A stretch of 64,000 nt of DNA from Ryuthela nishihirai. Its lineage: Eukaryota; Arthropoda; Arachnida; Araneae; Heptathelidae. Position numbers and translations under genes: made by a program. The stretch is taken from assembly GCA_038380435.1 (NCBI GenBank), contig JAWZYU010000034.1, positions 22,423,404 to 22,487,403 on the forward strand, read 5' to 3'. Shown piece by piece: positions 35,501 through 47,500 of this stretch (the first letter of the stretch is position 1; each line of letters starts with the position of its first letter). The notes beneath the pieces are model-generated. The model worked only from the letters and a program-made list of their open reading frames with translations. It was not told the DNA's origin and searched no databases.

Positions 35501-38500
35501 CATGATACAATGGGTGTATCAGCCCATTGTATTGCCATAGATGTTTGAAGGAGTTGAATTGTTGATTTGGAAAATTGCCTAGCTATGTGAGAAAGAAGAA
35601 TATGAATGTTCTGCAAACTATTCCTTTACACTTGAGCCCAATGGCATGGTACATTGTCTTGTTGAAAGATACTATCAACATTGAGTAACAACATTAAAGA
35701 ATGTGCTTGATCTGAAACAATGTTAAAGTAGTTCACACCCTTACTATATTGTCATATATGTATTAGAGTATCCAGTGCATCCCAACACAGCATACCATAG
35801 ACATAGCACCACCACCACTGGCATTAATATCTGTATAATTAGGCAGGTGTGAGAGGACTCCACACTTGTAGAGGACCCATTCTACACCAAGAAATAAAAA
35901 TTTGTGGGCAGAAAATAGAAAAGATGGAAGGAAAATATATAAAAATAAAGAAAAATGTGACAAGAAAAAGAGAACCCTTCCTCACCTGAGAGATTTCTGA
36001 TTCAAAGGAGAAATAAAAGGCCCTGCAAATATTTTATGCTCTTGGTACCATGAATGCTAAGGGTGGTACTGTGTACAATGAACAAGGAAACCATTATTGC
36101 ATACTTTTGCCATATGCCTAGCCATCCCTCTGCATGATACAAAAAGAAACACGTCATGAATCCAGCAAACCCTTTTCCAACATCCACAATCCATGCTTGA
36201 TGTGTTCATCAGCACCATGTAAGTTGCAGTTGTTTTGTGTTGTGAGTTAACCTCACAACACAAAAAAACTGCAACTTACATGGTGCTGATGTCACTGTGG
36301 GCATCTACTCTGATATTCTAATTGATGTGGAGCAGGGATGACTCAGTTGGTAGCATGCCAGGCTCGTAATCTGCAATTCCCAGGTTTTAGTCCCAGCTGG
36401 GTCAGCTACATTGCTATGTTGAGATTTATTTCTGCAAAACTCCCCACCCTGCCCTTGGTCAGTGGGGGACATCAATGGGCTGGAAAGGCCATTGTCTATC
36501 AGATGGGTCATTAATCAATGGCCTTCTATGCAGAAGAGCCATACCATTGTCTGTTAAAGAAAATGCTGGATATTGACAGGAGGCTATCATCTGTCTCCCA
36601 ACAGATATCCAGTTGGTCCCCTGCCCCCAACCTTTTCTGAGCCCTCATGGCCTAGCCATTTAGCCCGTTGTGTGCAAAAAAAGTGCTGCTCAGAGGTAAA
36701 ACAATCCAACCCAATTGATGGAGAGTTCAATGCTTTGTCCTGATGGAAATGTAAATATCCAGCATTGTATGCACAGGTGAGTGTCTCAACTGTTACCTGC
36801 ATTGAACCCATCTCAGCTCATTTACTCATCTTGCATTCAAAATTGCAATTCTTTTGCTTATGGTTATTGTTTCTTCAGTTTTCTGGTCTCCGTACACCTT
36901 TATAATTTCTGCCAATGAGACATTCTGTTTCCAAAATAGGTGGCATACACACACACATACCTGGCACCAACAATCATGGCTCTTTCAAATTCTGCCATTT
37001 GCACATTTTTTGTATTCCTTTTTAGATTATTAAAAAAAAATGAGTTAATATTTTCACTTTGTTGTCTGTCTGTCTGTCCATCTGCTCTGTAGACAGTCAA
37101 CTTGTTTGTGTTTAGAGATAATTTAAAAATCCTTAAACAATGATAATCTCAGCTTTGCCTGCAGATGTTTAAACGTCTGCAGGTAATGCTGAGATTATCA
37201 ATTATTGTTTGAATCATTAATAACACTAAGTAGTGTGATGTGACTTCATTATTTATTACCATCTTACTCAGAGCACTAAAAAGAAATAGTTGCCACCTGA
37301 GATCATAGATGGTGGCAAAAGGAGGCACCCAAAATTCACGAGAAGAGAGTGATAGTCATTATTAGAGAAAAAAAGACTGAGCCAGCATTAGTTCAACAGG
37401 TTAGAATACTCTGTCATATTTGTGAAGAGATGCAGGTTCAAATCCCGTATGTCGGTGAAATTTTTTTTTACCACAAATACATTTATTAAAAATTCTATGG
37501 TGGGTTAAATGGGTATTGATGAAATATCATGAATCACATTTTCCAAATTTCCCAGTGGCTGCTATATTGCCCTCTATGTTGGAAAATGCAAAACTTTAAA
37601 TACCAACAACATATGTTAGAAATTTGAAATTTTGGTGGAGTGTGAGGAGCAAAGGTTTACACTTGGCAGTAATGATTGTCCCCTTACAGCCAGCAGGCAT
37701 GGGAAAATGCACTCTTTTTATAAGAGATAAATGAAAAAAAAAATCCTTTTTTGTTGTATAGATGGTAATTAAATACTATTATTTGCATTTCTCCAATCAT
37801 ACATTAGTTTGAATTTCCATGTTAGAGACGGGGTTGGGGTGGCTTAGTCAGTAGCATGCCAGGCTTGTAATTAGCAGTTCCCAGATTCGAGTCCCAGTTG
37901 AGCCAGTGTTGAGATTTATCTCCGCAGACCTCTCTGTCCTGCCCCCACAGTCAGTAGAAGATACCGATGGGTGAAAAGGCTGCCATCCATCAGATTGGAT
38001 GTTAAGCCGTTGCCTCTTGTGCAGGAGAGTCATACCCTGTGCACGTTAAAGAACATGCAGGATAGCCTTGACAGGAAGCTACCATTTGTCTCCAAACAAC
38101 TGTTCCAGTGGGTCCCTTCCCCCAACCTTCTCTGAGCCTTCAGGATCCTTGTGACTTGGCCATTTAGTCCACTTTGTGCAAAAAAGTGCCTCTCAGAGGT
38201 AAAACAACACAACACAATCCATATTAAAGGGAAAAAAATAAAACTTCCTTTTCTTTGGAAACAAGCACCCCATTTCACCAAAAGTGATATATGTTCTAGT
38301 TAATTTCTAATTTTCTCACCATGAATTGCAAGTTGCCACTGTTGGTGTGCACCACTTTTATTCTTCTTGTTCAGTTCTTGCTTCTGCTCAAGGTGAGGTG
38401 GTAATGATTCAGTGGCCACTTCATGTATTTTATAAATGATATGCATTATATAAAGGTATTCTTGATTTACCTCATTATTTCTTTGATTTTGCATTTATGT

Positions 38501-41500
38501 GGTATTCTTATTATTTATTCTTTTTTTTAATAAGCTACTCAAATTGATTTTGATGGAAAAGAGAACGATGATGTTCTGCAATTTCACAAGACTTGTAAAA
38601 AACTGCAAGTAAGTATTTGTGCTTTTTTTTTTCATTTTTATATAGCGTTTATATATATAGTGAATTTATTTGCTGTGCATCTTAATAATAGTGGAAAAAT
38701 GTTAAAAATAATCTTTAAAAGTTGAATTTTTCAAGTTTTAAATTTTATATCAGAACTTCAGTAAATAATTTTTCATTGTATTTGCATAATTTTCTTTAGT
38801 ATTTATTAGCTCCTAATAATTTAAGCTGTGATTTGTTGGTGTTAAATAATATCCTACTTTTTGCAAATAAAAATAGCTTTTCTTAACATAAACTACAATA
38901 TATTTTGGATATTTCCATTCATGTTTCACAGAGTTAGAAAGTTAAGAAATAAAATGCATTTTAATAAGAAATAAAATATAAACTAACAAAGTTTGCTCAG
39001 CCTAATATTTTATAAGTAGTAAATATTATTGTTAAATCTTTGAATGCCAGTTGAAGTACAAGCTGTAGTCATATGTAACATGCCCTTTGTAATTGTTGTT
39101 GAGGTTAATAGTTTCAACTCTGTTACTATTCATAGTACTTGTTGATATTAAAATAAATTAAATATTAAATGCAGTGGATTGTTCTGATCAATCCTGGCAA
39201 TTTACTCAAATTTTCCTAGAGTAGTTCCTGGGTTGATCTATCGATCTTGGCACTTTAAGATTAAGTTTTATTTTAAAGTTAAACAGTTACTTTTCTGATT
39301 ATAAATATTGTTCTAATATATAGGGTGTTTCAGAACTCTATGCAAATTTAAATGGAAGATAGGGAACACCAAAACAAACCTTTATCATCTATAAATGTAT
39401 GTTCGGTGACGTAACCCTTCAGTGCTAGAGGACGCTGTTTGGCTGCACTGCAATTGACTAGAGGGGCAAAGTGGGAATGGAGAATGGACTTGTGTTTGCT
39501 GTCAGCATTCGTAAATCGGACACATTACGCGTAACATGGAGTTTCACAACTGCTGAGATGACTGACGTGCATCTGGCATATGGGACTGCCAATAGAAACG
39601 GAAGAGCTGCTATGAGGTTGTACTGACAGCACTTCCCAAACAGCACCCTCTAGCACTGAAGGGTTACGTCAGCAGACATACATTCATAGACAAAAAAGGT
39701 TTGTCTTGATGTTCTCTATCTACCATTGAAATTTGTACAGAGAGTTTTGAAACACCCTTTAAATATATACTTGATCAAAGCACAATTGTTATCCATACAC
39801 ATAATGTTTACCCTTGATCTAAATTGCAGGTACATTATGTAAAAATAAGTGGAAAGTTGGAAAACTTTTTTATCTCAGTCAAATAATACTTTATAGTTAG
39901 ATTACTTTTAGAACTATGCTGCATTTTGTTCAATAAATATTAATGTTATGCTTTTCTGTTTATTTCAAAATATGCATTTTTTTTTATCTTTAGCAAAACT
40001 GCAGTGATACAGAAGCTAATTTAGATGAGCTGACAAAGTATGAAAAGGGTCCTTTACCAAAAGCTGTTGCTCGAAGCATTTCTCGTAGACTGGGCTTTGA
40101 TGTAACAGAAGGTAAAAAGTGTTAATACGCAACATTTAATATTTAATTAATTGATGTAATAAAAAGTAAAGAAATATATTTTGTAACTTTTATTTTTTGC
40201 AAATCAAGTCTGTGTTCAAATAAGAATATTAAATCGTCAGTATTTTATAACAGCCTTTCAATATTGTATGGAATCAGAGACTTTAAAGCAAGAATTAAAA
40301 TTTAAACAGCAAATAGCATACGAGGCAGGGTATCCAACTCATATTGTAAAAAGATTACAATAGGCAGTGAGATATTATGCACAGAAAATTTTTCAACCAA
40401 CTCTAAATTCACAGAAGCCCAGTAGTAAATATCCATACAGCTTTCCATATGTTAAAGGTATATCTGATACATTAGCTAACATTTTGAGGAAATATGAAAT
40501 AAAGTTACCAGTTACGATTGATCAAAGTTATTAAAAAATTAATAGTGAATGATGGGGATAAACAACCACCAACAGGTGGAGTTTACAAAATGCAAATTCC
40601 TGATATGGTAAAAAAATTAAAAAGAAAATATTAATACATAGGTAAAATGTATAAAAAATATGAAAACAGAATGTGTGAACATCAGCAAGATAATAAAAAG
40701 AAACTACCCAATACAGCTTTAGCACAACAAGTTATAGATGAGTTAGAAATAGAAAATATTACGTATAAACCAATAACAGCATCTGAAACAAAGGGGGCAG
40801 GGGTATGGCTCAGTCAGTAGCGCGCCAGGCTCTTAATCTGCAGTTCCCAAGTTCGAGTCCCAGCTGGGTCAGCGTTAAGATTTATCTCCGCAAAATTCCT
40901 CGCCCTGCCCACAGTCAATAGGGGACACCAATGGGCTTGGAAAGGCCGCTGTCTGTCGGATGGGATGTTAAGCTGTGGCCCTGTGTGCAGGAGAGCCATA
41001 CCCTGTGCATGTTTTAAAGAACACGCTGGATGGCATTAACGGGAGGCTACCATTTGTCTCCCAACAGGGGATCCCCTGTTCCGGTGGGTCCCCTCCCCCA
41101 ACCTTCTCTGAGCCTTTGGGGTCCTTGTGACCTGGCCATTTAGCCCATGGTGTGGAAAAAAGTGCCACTCAGAGGTAAAACCCAACCTAAAGCAAAATTT
41201 CAGCTTAATTATGCAGAAAATGTCATTATTCATGTTAATCAGCATGTGCTGTGCAACATAGAGACTCCACCCCTACCAGCAGCATGGAGTCTCCTGCTGC
41301 ATGTGCATACAACCAATGCACAGAATACTCTTGATGCCAGAGAGACACATATATAAGCTTAGTTGTTTGCAGTGGGGGCGTGCCTGAGGATGCCACAGAA
41401 TTGGAATTAGTGGTGAAATGCATAGTCAATGTTAGGGGGGGGGGGGGTGATGTTTTTAGAAACATTTACTATGTTTAGAAAATTTAAATGTTGGAGATGT

Positions 41501-44500
41501 GCCCGAAATAATGCTCTTCTCTGACATCGGAGAAATGTAACCAGTATGCAGCTTAGGCAATATTAGTAATGAGATCTACAATATTTTGTGGACAATGACA
41601 ACTTCTGCAATTTAGCCTTCTCAATAAAGACTGGTAAGTAGCCATAGCAGGTGATAATTATGTGTGAGCAACAGTGAAGGCAAGACTCGTAAAAAAAAAA
41701 TCCAGGTGTAAGAAAGAGTACAAGAAGCCAACATGTGTGTTAAACATCTTATTCACAGCTCATGTGGATAAATTTGTCACTTTGCAGCCGCACCTGTTCC
41801 AGCAATTGAAGAGACTCTGCATCAATAAATATCTTTCCTTCATTTTTCTGTAACTTGATCACCTTTACATGTTAAAAGGTCGACCTAAGGCGGTGCTAGT
41901 AATAAGCACAGAAAATATGGAAGGTTGCAGTGCCAGTATGGCAATATGTCAGTATGTGCATTCGGGCATTCCTTCTGAATTTTTAACTTTTCCTTAAATG
42001 TAACAGCTAAGATATGCATGAATTAAATAGTAAGAACTTTTTGCATTTAATAGAAATATTAGACATAAATTATTATGTACATTTTAATCGATGGCCAAAG
42101 CAAGTGTGGTCAAATAATAGTTAAAAAAAACTGTTGAATTCAGTAAATTTATTTTTAACTTAGTAAAATGATGTGTTTACAAATGCAAAATCTTATGCTT
42201 CAGAGAGAATTTGGAGATTGAAGGAAAAATTATTGGAAGAATTCAGAATTTGAATTACTAGGATCAGTCCTAGAAGAAAAGTTGAGAAAATTAAGAATAG
42301 AGCTAGAAGACCTAGAAATACTATTTAGAATTTTTCACTCAGTTGCATTTAATAAAACTATTTTAAAAATGACAAGGGAAATATTTTCAGTTCCATCATT
42401 GGAGGTATCCTCAATCCTGTGGATGTATAACATGACAGTAGCTAAATGAAAGAAAGATAAGTTAAATCAGTATAAATTGATTATTGGAAAAGATGCTATC
42501 AAAAACTAGATTAGATAAAATTATTTAGAATAAGATAATGGAGCATCTATAATTGGGAACCTGAGGAAGCCAAAACCATAGAAGGTTGACGAAACATGTA
42601 ACTCAATGAAGGGGCCTTGTATTTTAAACTTTTAACTTTTTAGAAGTTATTTTTATAAGTCTCAGGAATGTGTATCGGAATATCATAACATTAGTCTAAT
42701 ATTGACCAGTTCAGTGAGTGAGGAGATAATTCATATATGAGATTTATAACATCCAGAAGTTGTCAAGGAAATAGATAATAGCAATTCTCGTAAGGACTGG
42801 TATACAGCTATTGCAGTGAACGGTACAATTGTACCAGTGGTCACGTCAAGTTCATCAAACAAGTGGGCAAGAATACATAGTTCATTACAAATGACTACAA
42901 TCTACTGTGACAATAACAACTTCCCTATAATACCTCTGCCAATCTTCAATGAACAACTAACGATAGAGCAAGATATATCTAACTGCAATCTGTGCCAGCA
43001 GACATTCATCAGAGTTCATTGCCAGTACTGGTAAATATTATTCCTCTTTTTACTTGAGCACCTTTACAGGATAAAGGACAGCGTAGAGAGTGTACCAATG
43101 GAGAGTACAAAAATTAGGAGCATATTGTAGTAGTTGAATAGCATCCGTGATGGCATTAAGCTGATACGATACTACAGGATATATGTTGAGCACTTGTCTG
43201 GACTTAGCTGTACATTAACATTTAAACATTATATTAATCGTGGTTATTAAATTTTATAAAATTAGAAATGAGGAAATTTCAAAAATTATAGATGTTAAGG
43301 AAATGGTAAATAAAAGGATTAACTCTTATTATCAATGCAAGCCTGTAAAACTGAATTCACTGGGGCTCACTTTTAGTGACTTTTAGCTCACTTTTTCACT
43401 GTAAAACTGAATTCACTGGGGCCACTCACTGGGGCTCTCTTTTAGTTAGTTTGGGAGTGGTAGGAGGGTGAACTGCCAGCAGTAATACGTCTTGTACACT
43501 GTGCTAATGGCAATTTGAGTGAGAGAAAAAGCTTTTTTCTGATACGTCAAGTTGAGGACAAATGGAAAAAACTGGCATTATTTAGGAGATATGAAATGTC
43601 TATTTTACACATATATATATAAATAAAAAAGGTTAGTTCAAACTTTTTTATGGTACAGTGGAGTTTATTATTCATGGTTGTATATGCAGACTTTGTGGAG
43701 TAATTTTCAAGGTTGTGTCACCATAAGGTTTAAAGCTAAAAGACTGAAATGGTATTCTTGGTATGTAAAAGAATGGAAGAAAAGAGATGTTCTATAAGAA
43801 TCTGGAAATCAAAACTGAAAAGAGATGAGAATACTCAGGAGAAGATGGATGGAGTAGGAAGAACATGAAGGATAAGAATATAGAAAAAGACTGGAATAAT
43901 AGAAAATAGTTGAGGCTTAAAATTTTGAGATGCAGGCCCCCTAAATTGGAAATGCCTGAAAGAAGATGAGGATGACTAAAGTAAATTGTTTATAACCATT
44001 TGGAATTAATGAAAAAATTAAATTGTTATGACTGCTGTGTAAATTGCCAAAAAATTTTATTGCAAAACATTGTGTAATGGGTCAAAGAATTTAGAAATAC
44101 TTTTAAAGTTTTTGGACCCTTTGTCTGATCCAATATTTATTCAAGCTCTGGATAGCTTAATCGGGCACCAGGCAATAATTAACAAATTGCCAAATAAGTT
44201 GAAATTAGGGTTCTTATTAATTACCAGCAGGCGTTATTTAGCGAGTAAAAATTCAAAATAAATTAAATGATTGTCAATCTAATTTAAATTACGATCAAAA
44301 CTTATCAACTAACGTTGCTCAAGAGAAAAAATGGCAAAGATTCAAAAGTTTCTATAACAAACAAATTTATTTCCAAAAACTTGCCAACAGCAAATGAAAA
44401 TGTCGACTACATCATCACTACACCAACTCTTACAACTCTGTGAACTGCTACCAACTAACAACTTTCTCCTGTTCACAACTTACTTCTCACAACTAACTCT

Positions 44501-47500
44501 GTGACTACATGTAATGGTTATATCATGCATAGTAATAAAAATGCCCCCATGTGTCATGTTGCATACCGGGAAAGGCATTTACATAAAATGACAAGTGCGC
44601 AAGCTATGACGCAAGAGAGGGCGTGTCCTTGTACACGCATGCTTTAGCAGGTGACAATCAATAGGTTGGAGTTGCGCATGCGCAACTCCTATGCTCTCTG
44701 AAACGAGTGCTGCGATGCCAAAAATAAAATTAAAATCCCCAAAATGATAAATATAACGTAAATTAAGCAAAACTAGTTAAGGTAAAAAGTGAATGAGGGG
44801 GGCATCACAATTGTTTCTGGGTAACTGAAATACATTTCAGTCTTAAACAGTTTTAAGCCTGTTGCAGCTGTTTTTAGGCTTAAATACTAATGACAACCTA
44901 AGTTATATAAGAAAATTAAAGAGATGATTGAAATTGCTCCTGCTCACAGTTTTAGGCAACATATTGCAAGCTGTGCACTTGTGAATTGACATCAGTATGC
45001 TTTACTGACATTTAATATTTTGATCAATTAAACTTTACATCACTATAGTGATGATTAAAATTCAGTTTATATTTTTTTTTCTTTTGATTTCTTTTTTACA
45101 TTGATAAGAATTGTTACAAACCATTTATGATCTATTCCAAATTATGATCTATTCCCCTATTATTCCATTTTTTAATGTAATGAACTGGATGTAAATTTTC
45201 CAAATACTTGGATCTGTATTTTTATTAAATTATGATATATAATTTTAAATAATCTTGATCTCCCAACCATGAGAGGGCGGGGGTGGCTCAGTCGGTAACA
45301 TGCCAGGATCGTAATCTGTAATTCCCAGGTTCGAGTCCCAGCTGGGTCAGCATTGAGATTTATCTCCACAAAAATTCCCCGCCCTGCCCACAGTCAGGTA
45401 GAGGACACTGATGGGCTTGGAAAGGCTGCCGTCCGTCGGATGGGACGTTAACCCGTGGCCCCATGGAGAGCCATACCCTGTGCACATTAAAGAACACGCT
45501 GGATGGCATTGACGGGAGGCTACCATCTGTCTCCCAACAGCTGTTCCAGTGGGTCCTCTCCCCCAACCTTCTCTGAGCCTTTGGGGTCCTTGTGACTTGG
45601 CCATTTAGCCCATGGTGTGCAAAAAAGTGCCATTCAGAGGTAAAACAACCCAACTCAACCACAATTTTCATCCTCAACGTATACGTTAGAGAGTAGATTA
45701 TTAGTAAAAACATTTTAATTAAAAATTCATTTAAATTTTCTATTAATAAGGAGAATTCTTTTAAATTATGCTTAAAATATGCTTTCTAAACTGATTCCTT
45801 GTATTTTTTTTTTCTCTAATGTAGTTGATGTCGAAGTTATGTACAGAGCCTGCAGTTTTGGTTATGCATTGGAACGAAATTCCTCTTGGTGTTCAGTATT
45901 TTCTACAGATGAATTGAAAGTGCTGGAATATGGAGGTGATATGGATGACTATTATAAAGATGGTTTTGGGAATAAAATAAATTATGAACAGGCTTGCCCA
46001 GTTGCTCGATTCCTTGTAGATCTATTTGAGTAAGTAGTAATTAGATCACACTGGATTAATTTAAATCAGATCTGTTGGTTTACTAAAAATTGTTGCTAGA
46101 TTTTCATTGTTCCAACTGAGTCTTGCCCATTAGCCACTAATGTAGCATTATCTGCTTCCAAATCTGTAGACATAAAAAAAAATGTAGAAAGGAGTTTTCA
46201 AGTTTGCAACTTTTGTTCTTGTTTAAAGAATAAACATTAATGTTTACATTTTGTCATCTGTAGACATTAAATTTGTTTATTTATAGAAATAAATTCAAAA
46301 TTCTTTATGGTTTATATAGGTATTGATGGTCAAATCTCCTAATATATTAACCCTTCCATTGTCCACATCATCTGTATACGTTCAGAGAATCTGAATTGAG
46401 AGTCCAAGGATGTATTATGTATCTGTTTTTAGTACAACAACGAAAAAAATCGATTTTTAAAAAATAAAAATTGACGTAGTTTTTATATATATATATGTTA
46501 TAAAAATATATAATTCAGGCTTCAAAAATAATATTTTGTTTTTTAATTTGATGCATATTTGATTAAACTACAATATAAATAATTTTATAAAGCCATTTGA
46601 TTGCAATTTCTTGGAAGCACTAGACGGTATTGCCGATTTGCTTGTTAACGTTCCAATTTGCTGAAGCAACCTTCTGATTTAAGCTCATAAATTTAATTTG
46701 AACTATTATCAATAAATTTTTCCTTAAATTTTCAAAAAAATCACCTAAAAATTAACAAAAAAAACTGCTATTTTTAAAAACGATAGATTTTGGAAGTAAT
46801 AAAGTACATACCGCCATTTTTTTTCCCCGGTTTCACACTATTTTCTGTCATAAACCTATTTCAGTATTCCCAAGTTATTTTAATCATTTTATACCAGCAT
46901 TCTATGCATCTTTCCCCATTCTTAAAATCGAAACTGGATGTAAACACATCCTTCTTATAAATTCTGGTTGCAGCTGCATTCAATTAGTTATGTCACTGAG
47001 GCAAACATGATGCAGATGGCTGACACGTGCTATCTCTGTTCCCTGCGCTATAAGTGTTTTTTACAGTTTTGGTCCAGTATATTGGATACCTTTTGTAGAG
47101 TTAGTATTTATTTTTTTATATTTAAATCTTAGTTTTCATTTGAGTAGATTTATTTTCAGAAATTAGCCATCTTTTGGCCTATTGATAAGTATTGATTTTT
47201 TCATAGTTATGCTACATAGTGTGGCCAACCTACAACTTGTTTGCTGTGGATATTTTAATATCGCATTAGGCTATATGTTAATTTTTATTTTATTTATTAC
47301 TTTTCTAGTAAAAGTTTGATCTGGTATCATTTTCTAAAAATAAATGAGATCTTTGGATATGGAAGCTAATTCATTTCTACAGATTTTTCTGTAAGTTAGC
47401 GATCTTTCTATTGGCTGATTTATCGATCTTTCTGAGTTATGCTGCATCGGAGGCGGCTTAAAAGTTGTTAAGGATATTTTATTTAACATCCCATCAGGCT

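Larger units (their letters stand above)
35320..36995 (-). mobile_element. Tc1-like element relic, interrupted by SINE-B
   Basis: In reverse-strand order: an N-terminal helix-turn-helix start ([14 protein letters not shown], near 36995-36960), a segment near 36190, [12 protein letters not shown] near 35830 (from GGGSIMVWG) and a decayed FQQDN block near 35660. Many stops are present. A SINE-B copy lies at 36333-36715 and a 39-bp foldback at 36208-36290. Confidence 0.68.
40225..41430 (+). mobile_element. Penelope-like element relic, second family
   Basis: + strand fragments: [25 protein letters not shown] (RT end), [30 protein letters not shown] (GIY-YIG start) and [19 protein letters not shown]. 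Stops and shifts are present. A SINE-B copy interrupts it at 40797-41193. A TATATAAG and a hammerhead-like core follow at 41350-41427. Confidence 0.8.
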
